64,000 nucleotides of DNA, from positions 966,335-1,030,334 of the forward strand of contig NZ_BMEB01000002.1 in assembly GCF_014636275.1 (NCBI RefSeq), in the 5' to 3' direction. This stretch comes from Cellulomonas carbonis (GTDB lineage: Bacteria > Actinomycetota > Actinomycetes > Actinomycetales > Cellulomonadaceae). The notes under the pieces are model-generated. The model worked only from the letters and a program-made list of their open reading frames with translations, had not been told where the DNA came from and ran no database searches. Both the position numbers and the translations under genes were made by a program. This document shows, in pieces, positions 6,167 through 15,976 of the stretch; positions within the stretch are counted from its first letter, which is position 1; each line of letters begins with the position of its first letter.

Positions 6167-8377
6167 ATGAGGACTACTCGAAGCGGACCGGCCGGTCCGC
6201 GCACGACTCGGGGCCGGGCATCCGCGACGGCGGTGGGAGCGACGATGGTGCTGGCCGCCGGTGCGCTGGCCACCCCGGCCGCAGCCGCGGAGCCGGCACC
6301 CGACGCCTGGGTGTCCACGAACGCCGAGGGCTACTACCGCTTCACGCTTCCGCAGGCGGAGGTCCACGAGCTCGTGGGCGTCCACCCGTCCGTCGTGGAG
6401 CTCCAGGGCAACATCGGGCCCGCGGGGACGTGGTCGGACCTGGCCCTGGACCCGAGCGGATCGGCGTACCAGGGCGGCTTCGGCCCCGTGGAGCCGGGCC
6501 TGTACTACTACACCTACACGGCGACCACGGCCGACCGGGCGAAGGTCTCCTTCCGCGAGCCGAGCAGCCCGGTCGCGGTCACGTCACACCCGGAGTGGAA
6601 CACGTTCTTCGTCCCCGGACCCGAGGTCGCGTGGATGGCCGACGTCGACGGCGGTGGGGAGGTGTCCGCGCTCACGTACCGGAGCGAGGTCACGGGTTCC
6701 GACCGCTCGGCGCTGGTCTGGACCCACCCTGAGTACGACGGCGAGCGGGGCCGCCCCGCACCCGTGCTCTACCTCCTCGCGGACGAGGCCCAGACCCACC
6801 AGGAGTGGACGGAGCTCGGTCGCGTCCCGCAGGTCCTCGACAACCTCGCGGCGGAAGGCAGCCTCGAGCCGATGGTCGTGGTGATGGCGGACGTCAACAC
6901 CGCCGACCCGCGCGCGGAGCTCGTCGACTCGCTCGTGCCGGCCGTCGAGCGCGACTACCGCGTCGCGAACGAGGGTCGCCGTCAGGCGGTCGCGGGCATC
7001 GGCACGGGCGCCGAGGCCGCCCTGGACGTCCTGCTCGCCGACCCGGGTCGCTTCGGCTCGGTCGGCTCGTTCTCGGGCGCCCTCCCGGACGCGCCGCTCA
7101 CCAGGGCGACGGTCAACCGGGTCAACGCACGGACGGACCTGCTGCGCGTGTACGTGGGCAACGTCCTGGACCCGGCCTACGACGCCACCGAGGCCGCGCT
7201 GCGCACGCTCGAGGCGGCGGGGGTGCGCCACCAGTTCGACGGCGTCGACCCCGACCAGGGCGGCACGTGGGACACGTGGCGCGAGGCGCTCCACGACTTC
7301 GCCCCGCGGCTCTTCCAGCAGGGCGCCGACGACGGCCCGCGGGCCGGGCACCTGCCGCTCGACGGCCCGTACGAGCCGCCCGCACCGGGATCCATCACGA
7401 CCCCGCACGTCGACGAGAACGGCATCGTCACGTTCGAGACGGGCACGCAGTGGGCGGACGCGAAGGACGTCACCGTGTGGGGGAACTGGGCCCCGAACGG
7501 TGCGTGGTTCCGCATCCCGATGGAGAAGGTCGGCGACCGCTGGCGTCTCTCCCTCGGCCCGCTGGACGGCTTCTACTACTACCGCTACGTGGTCGACGGG
7601 GTCGACCACAAGGACCCCGTCGACACCGTCAACACGCTCACCGGGGTCAGCCCGCTGTACGTCCCGGGCGAGAACGACCGGCTGCTGGCCGACGTGCCCG
7701 CGGGCGACGGCGGCGACCTGTCGGTGCTGACGTACCACTCCGACTTCGCCGGTGAGGAGCGCTCCGCGTACGTGTGGACCCCGCCGGGCTACGACCCGGA
7801 GCGGGCCGAGGCCTATCCCGTGCTCTACCTCAACCACGGTGGTGGGCAGAGCTGGGGCGACTGGGTCGAGGTCGGCCGGGCGCCGCAGATCCTCGACAAC
7901 CTCTCGCTCCAGGGCGAGATCGAGCCGATGGTCGTCGTCATGCCCAACGGCAACGTGCCGGACTACCAGGCCGAACTGTTCGGCAACATCGTCCCGGCCA
8001 CCGAGGCGGCGTACCACGTCTCGGCGGACCCGGAGCAGCGCGCGCTCGCGGGCCTCTCGCTGGGCGCCATGAACACGCTCAACACGTGGCTGTCCCACCC
8101 CGGTGAGTTCGCGTACATCGGCGCCTTCTCCGGGTTCGTGTTCGGCACGCCGACGTTCGACGCCGACGCGGTCAACGCCGGCACGACCTTGGCGCGCATG
8201 TACACCGGCGACACCAGCGACTTCACGTACTCCTTCACGATGTCGCTGCTGGAGATGCTCGAGTCGCGCGGCGTCGAGCACGAGTTCGACGGCCCCACCA
8301 CGGGGCCGCACGGCTTCGACACGTGGCAGCTCAACCTGATCGACTTCCTGCCGCGCCTGTTCACGCCCGAGGGCTGA
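6167..8377 (+). CDS. secreted tandem CE1-type esterase with inactive first domain
   Basis: A 736-residue exported protein. Residues 1-42 form a signal peptide (basic, RR-containing N-region, then a hydrophobic stretch ending ATPAAAAEP). Two repeats follow, each an immunoglobulin-like (E-set) domain plus an enterochelin-esterase-like (CE1) alpha/beta-hydrolase domain. The second repeat has the nucleophile motif GLSLG (Ser631), a glycine-rich oxyanion loop NHGGGQSWGDW and the catalytic His in GPHGFDTW (His715). In the first repeat the same positions read GIGTG (Thr280), LLADEAQTHQEW and a Gly in place of His, so it cannot hydrolyse esters. Probable role: feruloyl or acetyl-xylan esterase. The start was chosen for the GGAGAAGGGA ribosome site. 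Two hairpins follow. Confidence 0.85.
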   Translation: MRTTRSGPAGPRTTRGRASATAVGATMVLAAGALATPAAAAEPAPDAWVSTNAEGYYRFTLPQAEVHELVGVHPSVVELQGNIGPAGTWSDLALDPSGSAYQGGFGPVEPGLYYYTYTATTADRAKVSFREPSSPVAVTSHPEWNTFFVPGPEVAWMADVDGGGEVSALTYRSEVTGSDRSALVWTHPEYDGERGRPAPVLYLLADEAQTHQEWTELGRVPQVLDNLAAEGSLEPMVVVMADVNTADPRAELVDSLVPAVERDYRVANEGRRQAVAGIGTGAEAALDVLLADPGRFGSVGSFSGALPDAPLTRATVNRVNARTDLLRVYVGNVLDPAYDATEAALRTLEAAGVRHQFDGVDPDQGGTWDTWREALHDFAPRLFQQGADDGPRAGHLPLDGPYEPPAPGSITTPHVDENGIVTFETGTQWADAKDVTVWGNWAPNGAWFRIPMEKVGDRWRLSLGPLDGFYYYRYVVDGVDHKDPVDTVNTLTGVSPLYVPGENDRLLADVPAGDGGDLSVLTYHSDFAGEERSAYVWTPPGYDPERAEAYPVLYLNHGGGQSWGDWVEVGRAPQILDNLSLQGEIEPMVVVMPNGNVPDYQAELFGNIVPATEAAYHVSADPEQRALAGLSLGAMNTLNTWLSHPGEFAYIGAFSGFVFGTPTFDADAVNAGTTLARMYTGDTSDFTYSFTMSLLEMLESRGVEHEFDGPTTGPHGFDTWQLNLIDFLPRLFTPEG

Positions 8378-8383
8378 GCAGGA

Positions 8384-8414
8384 CCGTCGCCCTCGTCGGG
8401 GGACAGGGCGACGG
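8384..8414 (+). terminator. hairpin 1 after the esterase gene
   Basis: Perfect 10-bp stem CCGTCGCCCT / AGGGCGACGG with an 11-base loop, starting 6 bases after the stop codon. Confidence 0.65.
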
Positions 8415-8415
8415 A

Positions 8416-8453
8416 GGGTGGCCGACGCCGCAGCAGTGCGGCGTCGGCCACCC
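8416..8453 (+). terminator. strong 16-bp hairpin between convergent genes
   Basis: GGGTGGCCGACGCCGC pairs perfectly with GCGGCGTCGGCCACCC across a 6-base loop. It lies between the esterase gene and the converging xylonate dehydratase gene, so it can stop transcription from both sides. Confidence 0.8.
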
Positions 8454-8504
8454 GGCCGGGACGGGGCGGCCTGCTGAGCGAGAGGCCCGGGTCCGGTCCG
8501 ACGG

Positions 8505-10496
8505 CTACGCGCCGTCGCCCCCCAGCGCCTCGACGCCGGCCCGCAGCACCTCGACCCCGGCCCGCAGCGCCTCGAGGATCCGGTCGGCGTCGTACACGCA
8601 ACCGGCCCACGTCCCGCCGCTGGCCGCCTGGAGCGCGGCCCACAGCCGGGTGTCGTCGGGCAACGCGGCATGGGGCGCGAGGTCCGGGTGCGGCGACCGC
8701 GCAGCGAGGACGCGCGCGCCCTCCTCGGGGCTCACCCGGCCCCCGGCGTCGCCGACGTAGTCGACCGTCCCCTCGAGCGCGTCGACGTCGATCCGGATCT
8801 CCACGACGTCCCCGTCGCGCAGCCTGCCGATCGGCCCGCCCGCCAGCGCCTCCGGCCCGACGTGCCCGATGCACGCCCCGGTCGACACCCCGGAGAACCG
8901 CGCGTCGGTGACGAGCGAGATCTCCTTGCCGTAGCTCAGGTACTTCAGCGCCGACGTGACCTGGTACGTCTCCTCCATTCCGGTGCCGAGCGGCCCGCCG
9001 CCCATGAGCACCATGACGTCACCCGGTGCGACCTCGCGCGCCTTGATGGCGGCGATCGCGGCCGCCTCGGACGTGAACACGCGGGCGGGCCCGACGTGGT
9101 GGAAGACGCCGTCGACGATCCGCGACGGGTCGATCGCGGTCGACTTGATGACCGACCCCTCGGGCGCGAGGTTGCCCACCGGGAAGGTCGCCGTCGGCGT
9201 CAGCCCCCGGCGTCGCGCGGCCTCCGGGGCCATGATGACGTCGTCGGCCTCGACGCCCTGCTGCTCGAGGAGCACCTGCTTCATGCGCGCCCGACGCTCG
9301 GAACCCTCCCACCAGTCGAGCACCGTGCCGAGGCTCTCGCCGGTCGCGGTGAGCGCCTCGAGGTGCAGCACGCCGAGGTCGCGCAGGTGGAGCATGACCT
9401 CCGGCGTCCCGCCCGCGAGGAACATCCGCACCGTCGGATGCTGCACCGGCCCGTTGGGCAGGACGCTGACGATGCGCGGCACGGCCTTGTTGACGCGCAC
9501 CCAGTCGTCGACGGTCGGCACGCGCAGGCCCGCGGCGTGCGCGATCGCGGGCAGGTGCAGCAGCAGGTTGGTGGACCCGCCGACGGCGGCGTGGACCGCC
9601 ATCGCGTTCTCGATCGCCGCGTCGGTCAGGACGTCCTCGGTCGTCACACCGAGCGACCGCTGCCGCAGGACGGCCAGCGCCGACTGCCGCGCCATCTCCT
9701 CCCACACCGGCTCACCCGACGGCGCGAGCGCCGAGTGCGGCAGCGCGAGCCCGAGGGCCTCGGCGATCACCTGGCTGGTCCCCGCCGTCCCGAGGAAGTG
9801 GCACCCGCCGCCGGGCGACGCGCACGCGCGGCAGCCGAGCTCCGAGGCGTCCGCGAGCGACAGCTCGTCGTTGGCGAACCGCGCGCCGAGCGTCTGGACG
9901 CGCGCGAGGTCCTCGCCCTGCACGGGCGGGAGCGTCACGCCGCCGGGCACCAGCACCGTCGGGAGGTCGCGCTGCGACGCGAGCGCCATCATCGTCGCGG
10001 GCAGGCCCTTGTCGCAGGTCGCGACGCCGATCACCGCCGAGCGCGTCGGCAGCGACCGGATCAGGCGTCGCATGACGACGGCGGCGTCGTTGCGGTACGG
10101 CAGCGAGTCGAACATCGCCGTCGTGCCCTGCGACCGGCCGTCGCACGGGTCGCTCACGTACGTCGCGAACGGCATCCCGCCGGCCCCCGCGATCGTCTCC
10201 GCGGCGGCCTGCACCTGGCCGCTCAGCTCGAAGTGCCCCGAGTGCAGGCCGAGCGCGACCGGCCGCCCGTCGTCGGACCGCAGCCCGCCCGCCGTCGAGA
10301 CGATCATGACCTGCGGCCCGAGCATGTTGGCCCGCGGCCAGCCCATGCCCGCGTTCTGGGTCATCCCGAAGACCGTCCCGCTGGGCTCGTCGCGCAGCAG
10401 CTCCGGGGTCAGCGGCAGCCGGCCCTCCGGTCCCGGGGCCTGCGTCCGGACCGCGTAGATGCCGTCGTGCGGCTCGAGCAGCGACTCCCAGGACAC
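8505..10496 (-). CDS. IlvD/Edd-family dehydratase, YjhG/YagF xylonate dehydratase type
   Basis: A 663-residue Fe-S dehydratase, the length of the YjhG/YagF group and longer than biosynthetic IlvD or Edd. The cluster-ligand Cys residues are visible in [23 protein letters not shown] and [20 protein letters not shown]. The latter half has [19 protein letters not shown] and [19 protein letters not shown]. Expected reaction: D-xylonate to 2-keto-3-deoxy-D-xylonate. The GTG start at 10496 lies 2 bases after the stop of the aldolase gene, and the longer open frame upstream is only the antiparallel shadow of that gene. It is the last gene of the GH120-aldolase-dehydratase operon. A different sugar acid substrate cannot be excluded. 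Confidence 0.85.
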   Translation of the reverse strand: MSWESLLEPHDGIYAVRTQAPGPEGRLPLTPELLRDEPSGTVFGMTQNAGMGWPRANMLGPQVMIVSTAGGLRSDDGRPVALGLHSGHFELSGQVQAAAETIAGAGGMPFATYVSDPCDGRSQGTTAMFDSLPYRNDAAVVMRRLIRSLPTRSAVIGVATCDKGLPATMMALASQRDLPTVLVPGGVTLPPVQGEDLARVQTLGARFANDELSLADASELGCRACASPGGGCHFLGTAGTSQVIAEALGLALPHSALAPSGEPVWEEMARQSALAVLRQRSLGVTTEDVLTDAAIENAMAVHAAVGGSTNLLLHLPAIAHAAGLRVPTVDDWVRVNKAVPRIVSVLPNGPVQHPTVRMFLAGGTPEVMLHLRDLGVLHLEALTATGESLGTVLDWWEGSERRARMKQVLLEQQGVEADDVIMAPEAARRRGLTPTATFPVGNLAPEGSVIKSTAIDPSRIVDGVFHHVGPARVFTSEAAAIAAIKAREVAPGDVMVLMGGGPLGTGMEETYQVTSALKYLSYGKEISLVTDARFSGVSTGACIGHVGPEALAGGPIGRLRDGDVVEIRIDVDALEGTVDYVGDAGGRVSPEEGARVLAARSPHPDLAPHAALPDDTRLWAALQAASGGTWAGCVYDADRILEALRAGVEVLRAGVEALGGDGA

Positions 10497-10498
10497 CG

Positions 10499-11389
10499 CT
10501 ACATCGCCTCGACCCGGGCCATGAGCGCGGCGAGCGCGTCCGCCTGCTCGGGCGTCGCTGCGTGATGCGGGGGAGTGCAGTGCCGCTCGAGCGCCACACC
10601 GCGCCGGATCATGCCCTCCTTGAGCAGCGGGAAGAAGGGCGTCGCCAGCGAGTACAGCCCCATGAGCACGTCGATCCGGCGCTGCTGCGCCGCGATGGCG
10701 GCCGCGTCGCCGCCGTCGACCGCGCGCGCGTACGCGGCGCAGATCTCGGGGTAGAGGTTCGCGAGCCCGCCGATCGCCCCGGCGCCCCCGGAGGTGACGA
10801 CGTGGTGGAGGTTCTCGTCGAAGCCCGCGAGCACCCGGAACGCGGGGAACTCCGGCAGCAGCTCGGTGAGGAGGCGACGCGTGTGGCCGACGTCGAGCAC
10901 GGTGTCCTTGTAGCCGACGACGTTCGGGTGCCGACGCAGGAGGTTGCGCGTCACCTCGGCGCTGAGGTCGTGCCCCGTGCGCGCCGGGAAGTTGTAGAGG
11001 TAGACGTCGCCGTCGACCTGACCCGCGACGGCGGAGAAGTAGGCCTCGATGCTCGTGTCGTCGAGCGCGAAGTAGAACGGGCTGATGACGATGACGGCGT
11101 GCGCGCCCGCGTCGATCGCGTAGCGGCTGAGCTCGACGGTGTCGTCGACCCGCAGGCACGACGTGCCGACCACGAGGTCCCCGCGCGAGGCCACGTGCTC
11201 GACGGCGAGGTCGATGAGCTCGCGCTTGTCCTCGGGTCGCATCGAGAAGAACTCGCCCGTGCTGCCCATGAGGACGATCCCGTCGACGCCGCCGCCGAGG
11301 ATGTGGTCCCAGACCGCCACGCTGCCGTCGCGGTCCAGGCCGCCGTCGGCGTCGAAGGCCGTGACGGCCGGTGCGTAGTAGGTCGCCAT
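10499..11389 (-). CDS. DapA-family aldolase, probable 2-keto-3-deoxypentonate aldolase
   Basis: A 296-residue class I (Schiff-base) aldolase of the dihydrodipicolinate synthase superfamily. The pyruvate-binding motif is GSTGEF, the catalytic Tyr is in [10 protein letters not shown] and the Schiff-base Lys in VVGYKDT. Position between a beta-xylosidase gene and a xylonate dehydratase gene makes the YagE/YjhH role (2-keto-3-deoxy-pentonate to pyruvate and glycolaldehyde, Dahms route) the best guess. A lysine-biosynthetic role is unlikely in this context. It starts 5 bases after the GH120 stop and ends 2 bases before the dehydratase start. Confidence 0.82.
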   Translation of the reverse strand: MATYYAPAVTAFDADGGLDRDGSVAVWDHILGGGVDGIVLMGSTGEFFSMRPEDKRELIDLAVEHVASRGDLVVGTSCLRVDDTVELSRYAIDAGAHAVIVISPFYFALDDTSIEAYFSAVAGQVDGDVYLYNFPARTGHDLSAEVTRNLLRRHPNVVGYKDTVLDVGHTRRLLTELLPEFPAFRVLAGFDENLHHVVTSGGAGAIGGLANLYPEICAAYARAVDGGDAAAIAAQQRRIDVLMGLYSLATPFFPLLKEGMIRRGVALERHCTPPHHAATPEQADALAALMARVEAM

Positions 11390-11394
11390 CGGGC

Positions 11395-13374
11395 TCACCA
11401 GATCCTGACTCGGGACGTGCCGCCGTCGAGCGCCGCGAGCGGCCCGGGCGGGTAGGGGGTTCCGGGCTCCTTGCGGGTCCCGACGAGGTCGACGTCGGCG
11501 ACGACGGGCGACCCGTCGCGGTCCTCGAACCCCGCGGCGGCGATGCGCACGCGCCCGAGGTCGGCGCCCGTGACCACCGGGGTCGACGGGGTCGTGAGCG
11601 CGGCCGGGAGGTCGAGCTCGAGGTGCACCTCGGCGCCGTCGTCGACGACGCGGACGACGGCGGCCTCCGTCACGGTGACCGCGTCCGCCTCGTGCGCGGC
11701 GGGGCGTGCGCCGTCCGCGTAGGCGTTGGCCCGCACGTACGCGGGCTGGTGCTCGTGGTGGAAGCGCGAGTGGTCGCCCGCGCCGCCGGGCGACCCGACG
11801 CGCTGCTGGTACTCCTCCCACGACGCCGGGAAGCCGTCGTAGGCGTGCGTCCCGAACGACTCGGGCGGGAACCCCTCGAGGACGAGCGGCGCCTCCGGGC
11901 CGTACACCCCGCCGCGCGCGCCGACGAAGAGGTTGCCGACGTACCGGTCGTCGCCCGCGTAGACGAACGCGTACCCCGCGACCTGCGTCGAGTGGGGCAG
12001 GTGGTACGGCGTCGCGCGGTCCAGCACGGGCTGCATCCGCACCGCGCCGAGCACGAGGTTGTTGACGAACGCGTTGCCCTGGCTGAACAGCTCGATCGCG
12101 ATGGGGGACGCGAGCACGTTGTGGTCGATGGTCGCCGGGCCGTGGCTGACCTCGACGAACAGGTCGCGCAGGTTGCGGTACAGCACGTTCCGGCTGATCC
12201 GCGTGCCCTGGACCTGCCAGTCGAGCCAGATGCCGAGCGTCGTGTCGTGGATCCGGTTGTGCACGACCTCGACGTCGATCGGGGCGTGCAGCTTGATGCC
12301 GCCGATCTCGTAGCCGTAGAACTCGTGCTTGGTCCCGATGTGGTGGATGTGGTTGTCGGCGATCGTCGAGAACACGCAGCCCAGGTGGCCGACGACGCCG
12401 TTCTGGCCGCAGTCGCGGATCTCGTTGCGGCGCACGACGTGCGAGCCGACGTGCTCGCGGTCCCAGCCCTGGTGGGACGCCGTGAAGACGGCCTCGATCT
12501 GGTACTGGTAGCCGGGCTTGTCCCCCCGCTCGTGCGCGAAGTTGTCCCCGGTCGCGGCGTTCTTGCCGAGCGAGACGCCCGAGCACTTCGAGTCGCGGAT
12601 GAGGTTGTCCTCGATGACCCAGCCCTTCGCCCAGTTCGGGCCGATCAGGCCCGGCTGGTCCGCCGTCGGCGGCGTCCACGGCGTCGCGGCCTGCGCGAGC
12701 TCGAAGCCCCGGACGGTGATCCAGTCGAGGTGGCTGCGCTCGGGGTAGAAGACCGCCGGGCGCACGTTGATCTCGACCAGCTCGGCGTTGGGGTCGGCGT
12801 CGGCGAAGTTCGCCCAGATCGTCGTGACGTCGTCGGACACCTCCGCGAACCACACGTGCACGGTCCGGTCCGGGACGACGAGCTCGGTGTCGAGCGCGGT
12901 CCACGGGTAGCGCGTGCGGGTGCGGCGCTCGGGCGCCAGGACCGCGGCGCGGTCGTGCACCTCGTGGAAGGACCGCCCGTTGAGGTAGACGTCGCCGCGG
13001 TGGGCGACGGTGCCGCCCGGCCCGGGGTGCAGCCAGTCGCCGGCGACGGGCTCGGCGAACGGGTTGAGGTCCCCGAACAGCGTGTTCGGCACGTCGACCC
13101 GCCACACCGTGCCCTCGTCGCGCACCCAGCCGGTCACGACCTCGGAGCCCTTGATGGCGACGTGCTCGCCGGGTGCCGCCTCGAAGGTGATCCGACGGTC
13201 GTCGCTCACGCCGCCGCGCACCGGCCGCACCCACTCGCGGTACGTGCCCTCGTGCACCTGGACGGTGTCGCCCGGCATCGCCGCGCGTGCGGCCCGGTTG
13301 ATCGTGCGGAACGGGGCGTCGCGGGTCCCGTCGGCCCGGTCGGAGCCGGTCACGGCGACGTGGAACGTGGTCAC
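11395..13374 (-). CDS. GH120 beta-xylosidase
   Basis: A 659-residue right-handed beta-helix protein. It is recognisable along its whole length as glycoside hydrolase family 120 (type enzyme: Thermoanaerobacterium XylC): N-terminal [20 protein letters not shown], central [25 protein letters not shown] and [19 protein letters not shown], then LFVEVSHGP. Asp385 in WLDW and Glu408 in VEVSHG fit the nucleophile and acid/base of the family. There is no signal peptide, so it should cleave imported xylo-oligosaccharides in the cytoplasm. It heads the operon with the aldolase and dehydratase. A palindrome at 13442-13452 lies in its promoter. Confidence 0.88.
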   Translation of the reverse strand: MTTFHVAVTGSDRADGTRDAPFRTINRAARAAMPGDTVQVHEGTYREWVRPVRGGVSDDRRITFEAAPGEHVAIKGSEVVTGWVRDEGTVWRVDVPNTLFGDLNPFAEPVAGDWLHPGPGGTVAHRGDVYLNGRSFHEVHDRAAVLAPERRTRTRYPWTALDTELVVPDRTVHVWFAEVSDDVTTIWANFADADPNAELVEINVRPAVFYPERSHLDWITVRGFELAQAATPWTPPTADQPGLIGPNWAKGWVIEDNLIRDSKCSGVSLGKNAATGDNFAHERGDKPGYQYQIEAVFTASHQGWDREHVGSHVVRRNEIRDCGQNGVVGHLGCVFSTIADNHIHHIGTKHEFYGYEIGGIKLHAPIDVEVVHNRIHDTTLGIWLDWQVQGTRISRNVLYRNLRDLFVEVSHGPATIDHNVLASPIAIELFSQGNAFVNNLVLGAVRMQPVLDRATPYHLPHSTQVAGYAFVYAGDDRYVGNLFVGARGGVYGPEAPLVLEGFPPESFGTHAYDGFPASWEEYQQRVGSPGGAGDHSRFHHEHQPAYVRANAYADGARPAAHEADAVTVTEAAVVRVVDDGAEVHLELDLPAALTTPSTPVVTGADLGRVRIAAAGFEDRDGSPVVADVDLVGTRKEPGTPYPPGPLAALDGGTSRVRIW

Positions 13375-13441
13375 GGGGGGCGTCCTCCGGTCGGGGGCCC
13401 GGGGCGCACTCGGACGACGTCGTCCGACGGCGGCCCGGGAG

Positions 13442-13452
13442 GAAAGTCTTTC
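13442..13452 (-). promoter_or_regulatory. LacI-type operator candidate before GH120
   Basis: GAAAGTCTTTC is a perfect palindrome (5-base arms), 68 bases before the GH120 start codon. It resembles the sites at 13562, 15802 and 15914 and lies in the 214-base divergent promoter region shared with the lacI gene at 13589. Confidence 0.55.
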
Positions 13453-13561
13453 GTCGCGGTCTCGCGTCTCGGGTGACGATAGACGGCGCTGCGGGCGATG
13501 GGAAGTGTCGTCCGAGCGTGAGAAGGGCTGCCGAGGGCGTCGTCGCCGCGCTCGACGCCGA

Positions 13562-13574
13562 GGAAAAAGTTTCC
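13562..13574 (+). promoter_or_regulatory. LacI-type operator candidate before lacI-1
   Basis: GGAAAAAGTTTCC has perfect 5-base arms and lies 15 bases before the GTG of the adjacent LacI repressor, overlapping where its promoter or ribosome site must be. It suggests autoregulation. Confidence 0.6.
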
Positions 13575-13588
13575 GCTACGGTGGGCTC

Positions 13589-14716
13589 GTGCCAGGGACC
13601 AGCCGTCGTCGCCCCACGCTCGAGCAGGTCGCCGCCGAGGCGGGTGTCTCGACCTCGACCGCGTCGAAGGTGCTCAACGCGCGGCCGAACATCTCCGCCG
13701 GGACGCGGCGCCGCGTCGAGGAGGCGATGGAGCGGCTCGGGTACGCGCCGACGACCGGCCCCCGCGCCGGCACGGCGGTCCGCACCGCGACGGTGGTCTT
13801 CCGCACACTCGCGGACACCTACGCGATGCGCGTGCTCGAGGGCGTCCTCGCCTCGGCGCGGGAGCACGGCGTCGAGGTCGTGGTGGACGTGCTCGACGTC
13901 CGGGGGAGCGAGCGCGGCACCTCGGGAAGCGCCTCCGTCGGTACCTCGGCCGGCACCTCGGTCGGCACCGCGCCGGGAACCGCTGGCGGGACCGCACCCC
14001 TCTCGCCCGCGTGGATCCGCCGCCAGGCGGCGCGGGGCCGCGTCGGCGTCGTCCTCGTCACCTCCGAGCCGACCGCCGAGCAGCACCGCCTCCTGCGCGC
14101 GCACGGCGTCGCCGTCGTGCACGTCGACCCCGCCAACCCGCTCGACGACTCCACGGTCTCGGTCGGGTCGGCCAACTTCTCCGGTGGTGTGCAGGCCACC
14201 CGGCACCTGCTGGACCTCGGCCACCGTCGCATCGCGTTCGCCGGCGGTGGCCCGACGTTCCAGCCCTCTGCCGAGCGCCTCCAGGGCTACCTGAGCACGC
14301 TGCGGACGGCCGGCGTCGAGGCGGACGAGGCCCTCGTGCGCTCGCGGGCGCACACCTTCGAGGCGGGCGTCGCGATGGCCGACGAGCTGCTCGACCGCAC
14401 CGACCGTCCGACGGCGGTCTTCGCGGCGTCCGACTCGATCGCGCTCGGGGTGCTCGCATCGGCGCAGCGGCACGGGCTGCGCGTCCCGCAGGACCTGTCC
14501 GTCGTGGGGTTCGACGACAGCTCCGCGGCCGTGTCGTCGGTGCCCGCGCTCACGACCGTGCGGCAGCCCGTCGCGGAGATGGGGCGTGTCGCGCTGCGCA
14601 CGCTCCTGCAGCTGGCGCGCGGTGAGCGGGTCGACTCCCACCACGTGGAGCTCGCGACGACGCTCGTCGTCCGCGACTCGACCGCGGCCCCGTCAGCTGC
14701 GCCTGCCGGGGCCTGA
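13589..14716 (+). CDS. LacI-family repressor (xylan locus, copy 1)
   Basis: A 375-residue repressor. The N-terminal helix-turn-helix is PTLEQVAAEAGVSTSTASKV with hinge helix region MERLGYAP. The sugar-binding domain runs to the closing VVGFDDSSAA and DSTAAP. The GTG at 13589 is chosen because it places the HTH at the usual residue 8. An unusual Gly-Thr-Ser-Ala-rich stretch (about residues 108-138) is encoded by imperfect 12-base repeats. It is divergent from the GH120 operon, so xylose or a xylo-oligosaccharide is the likely inducer. Convergent with the second lacI gene. Confidence 0.9.
   Translation: MPGTSRRRPTLEQVAAEAGVSTSTASKVLNARPNISAGTRRRVEEAMERLGYAPTTGPRAGTAVRTATVVFRTLADTYAMRVLEGVLASAREHGVEVVVDVLDVRGSERGTSGSASVGTSAGTSVGTAPGTAGGTAPLSPAWIRRQAARGRVGVVLVTSEPTAEQHRLLRAHGVAVVHVDPANPLDDSTVSVGSANFSGGVQATRHLLDLGHRRIAFAGGGPTFQPSAERLQGYLSTLRTAGVEADEALVRSRAHTFEAGVAMADELLDRTDRPTAVFAASDSIALGVLASAQRHGLRVPQDLSVVGFDDSSAAVSSVPALTTVRQPVAEMGRVALRTLLQLARGERVDSHHVELATTLVVRDSTAAPSAAPAGA
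13914..14000 (+). repeat. imperfect 12-bp repeats inside lacI-1
   Basis: A run of GGCACCTCGG-like units (GGTACCTCGGCC, GGCACCTCGGTC and relatives) encodes a low-complexity GTS/GTA stretch in the repressor's sugar-binding domain. The reading frame is kept. Confidence 0.7.
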
Positions 14717-14746
14717 ACCGCAGCGCGGGGCGCGGGCCCGGTCGCG

Positions 14747-15787
14747 TCACCGCGGCGCGGCGGCCGTGCTCTCGCGGACCGTGAGCGACGTCGCGAGCTC
14801 GACGTGCCGCGACGCGGGACGGCGCCCGTCCGCCATCGCGAGCACGGTCTCGACGGCCATCCGGCCCATCCCTTCGAGGTGCTGGTGGACGGTCGTGAGC
14901 GGCGGCGTCGTCCAGGCCGCCTGCGGCGTGTCGTCGAAGCCGACGACGCTGAGCTGCCCGGGTACGCGGATGCCGAGCGCGTGGGCGGTCGCGAGCACGC
15001 CGACGGCGATCTCGTCGTCGGCGGCCATGATCGCGGTGGGCGGACGGCTCGACGTGAGGAGGTCACGCGCGTGCCGGGCGCCCGACGCGACGTCGAACTG
15101 GTCGGACCGGATGAGGGCGGGGTCGACCTCGATCCCCGCGGCGTCGAGCGCCGCCTGGTAGCCGTAGAGCCGGTCGCGCGCGGCGTCGGACGCCTCGGGG
15201 CCGCAGATGCACGCGATCCGTCGGTGGCCGAGGCCGATGAGGTGCTCGGTCGCCGTGCGCGCCCCGGCCCAGTTGCTCGACCCGACGCTCACCATGCGGC
15301 GGTGGCGCGTGTCCACCGGGTCGACGATGACGAAGGGCAGGGCCGCGTCGCTCGCGGCGTGGATGAGCCCGTCGGGCTCGGACAGCGTGAGCCCGATGAT
15401 GCCGACGACGCCGACGGCGCTCTGGTCGGCGACCCACTCGCGGGCGACGGCCCGCTGCGTGCGTGACGCGCGGTCCGGGGCCAGTCGCGTGAGCAGGTCG
15501 ACGTGCCGGTCGGTCGCGGCGGCGAGCACGCCCTGGAGGACGCCCATGATGTACGGCGACGCGGGGATGTCGAAGACGACCGTGAGGGCCCGCCGCGTCG
15601 AGGTGGACGCGGACGTCGTCGTCGGCCGGTAGCCGACCTCGGTGACGGCGGCCAGGACGCGCTCGCGGGTCGCCGCGGAGACGTCGTCGCGGCCGTTGAG
15701 CGCCTTGGAGACGGTCGCCTTGGAGACCCCGGCGGCTGCCGCGACGTCCGCCAGCGTGGCCCGGCGCTGGGCCGGCTCTCCGGTCAT
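14747..15787 (-). CDS. LacI-family repressor (xylan locus, copy 2)
   Basis: A 346-residue repressor with HTH ATLADVAAAAGVSKATVSKA, hinge LAAVTEVGYRP, and effector domain motifs IGLGHRRIACI and LSVVGFDDTPQAAW. The ATG at 15787 follows CAGGAGAG at good spacing; the frame is open further upstream but without similarity. Divergent from the GH39 gene. Palindromes at 15802-15814 and 15914-15926 in the shared 189-base promoter region suggest it represses both itself and the GH39/importer operon. Confidence 0.92.
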   Translation of the reverse strand: MTGEPAQRRATLADVAAAAGVSKATVSKALNGRDDVSAATRERVLAAVTEVGYRPTTTSASTSTRRALTVVFDIPASPYIMGVLQGVLAAATDRHVDLLTRLAPDRASRTQRAVAREWVADQSAVGVVGIIGLTLSEPDGLIHAASDAALPFVIVDPVDTRHRRMVSVGSSNWAGARTATEHLIGLGHRRIACICGPEASDAARDRLYGYQAALDAAGIEVDPALIRSDQFDVASGARHARDLLTSSRPPTAIMAADDEIAVGVLATAHALGIRVPGQLSVVGFDDTPQAAWTTPPLTTVHQHLEGMGRMAVETVLAMADGRRPASRHVELATSLTVRESTAAAPR

Positions 15788-15801
15788 GTCCACTCTCCTG
15801 A

Positions 15802-15814
15802 CGAAACTGTTTCG
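15802..15814 (-). promoter_or_regulatory. LacI operator (perfect palindrome)
   Basis: CGAAACTGTTTCG is a perfect 6-base-arm palindrome, 15 bases upstream of the lacI-2 start codon. It is the classic shape for an autoregulatory LacI/GalR site. Confidence 0.75.
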
Positions 15815-15913
15815 ACTTCGGCGCGCCCCCGACCCTGCTCGCTCGCCGAATTGCGTACACCCTCTAGCCAAATACGAGCACCGCGCCCTACTGTCGGCTC
15901 ACGATACACGTTG

Positions 15914-15926
15914 CGAAATAGTTTCG
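15914..15926 (+). promoter_or_regulatory. LacI operator before GH39
   Basis: CGAAATAGTTTCG (arms CGAAA/TTTCG) lies 51 bases before the GH39 start and differs from the site at 15802 only in its centre. Confidence 0.72.
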
Positions 15927-15976
15927 GAACGTGGGGCCCGCACAGGAGCGGGTCCCGCTGACCAACGGAGGTCCTG

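Noticed and set aside
10497..11159. N-terminal extension of the xylonate dehydratase frame, which would give an 884-residue protein.
   Set aside because: The extension is the out-of-frame shadow of the aldolase gene. The conserved dehydratase sequence starts at the GTG at 10496.
10499..11389. Housekeeping dihydrodipicolinate synthase (lysine biosynthesis).
   Set aside because: The gene sits in an operon between a xylosidase and a xylonate-type dehydratase, which favours a sugar-acid aldolase; a biosynthetic copy is expected elsewhere.
10499..14644. Very long minus-strand open frame running through the aldolase, GH120 and lacI-1 region.
   Set aside because: Only its last 296 codons (the DapA-family aldolase) show protein-like sequence. 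The rest is Arg/Pro/Gly-rich antisense of real genes, as expected in GC-rich DNA.
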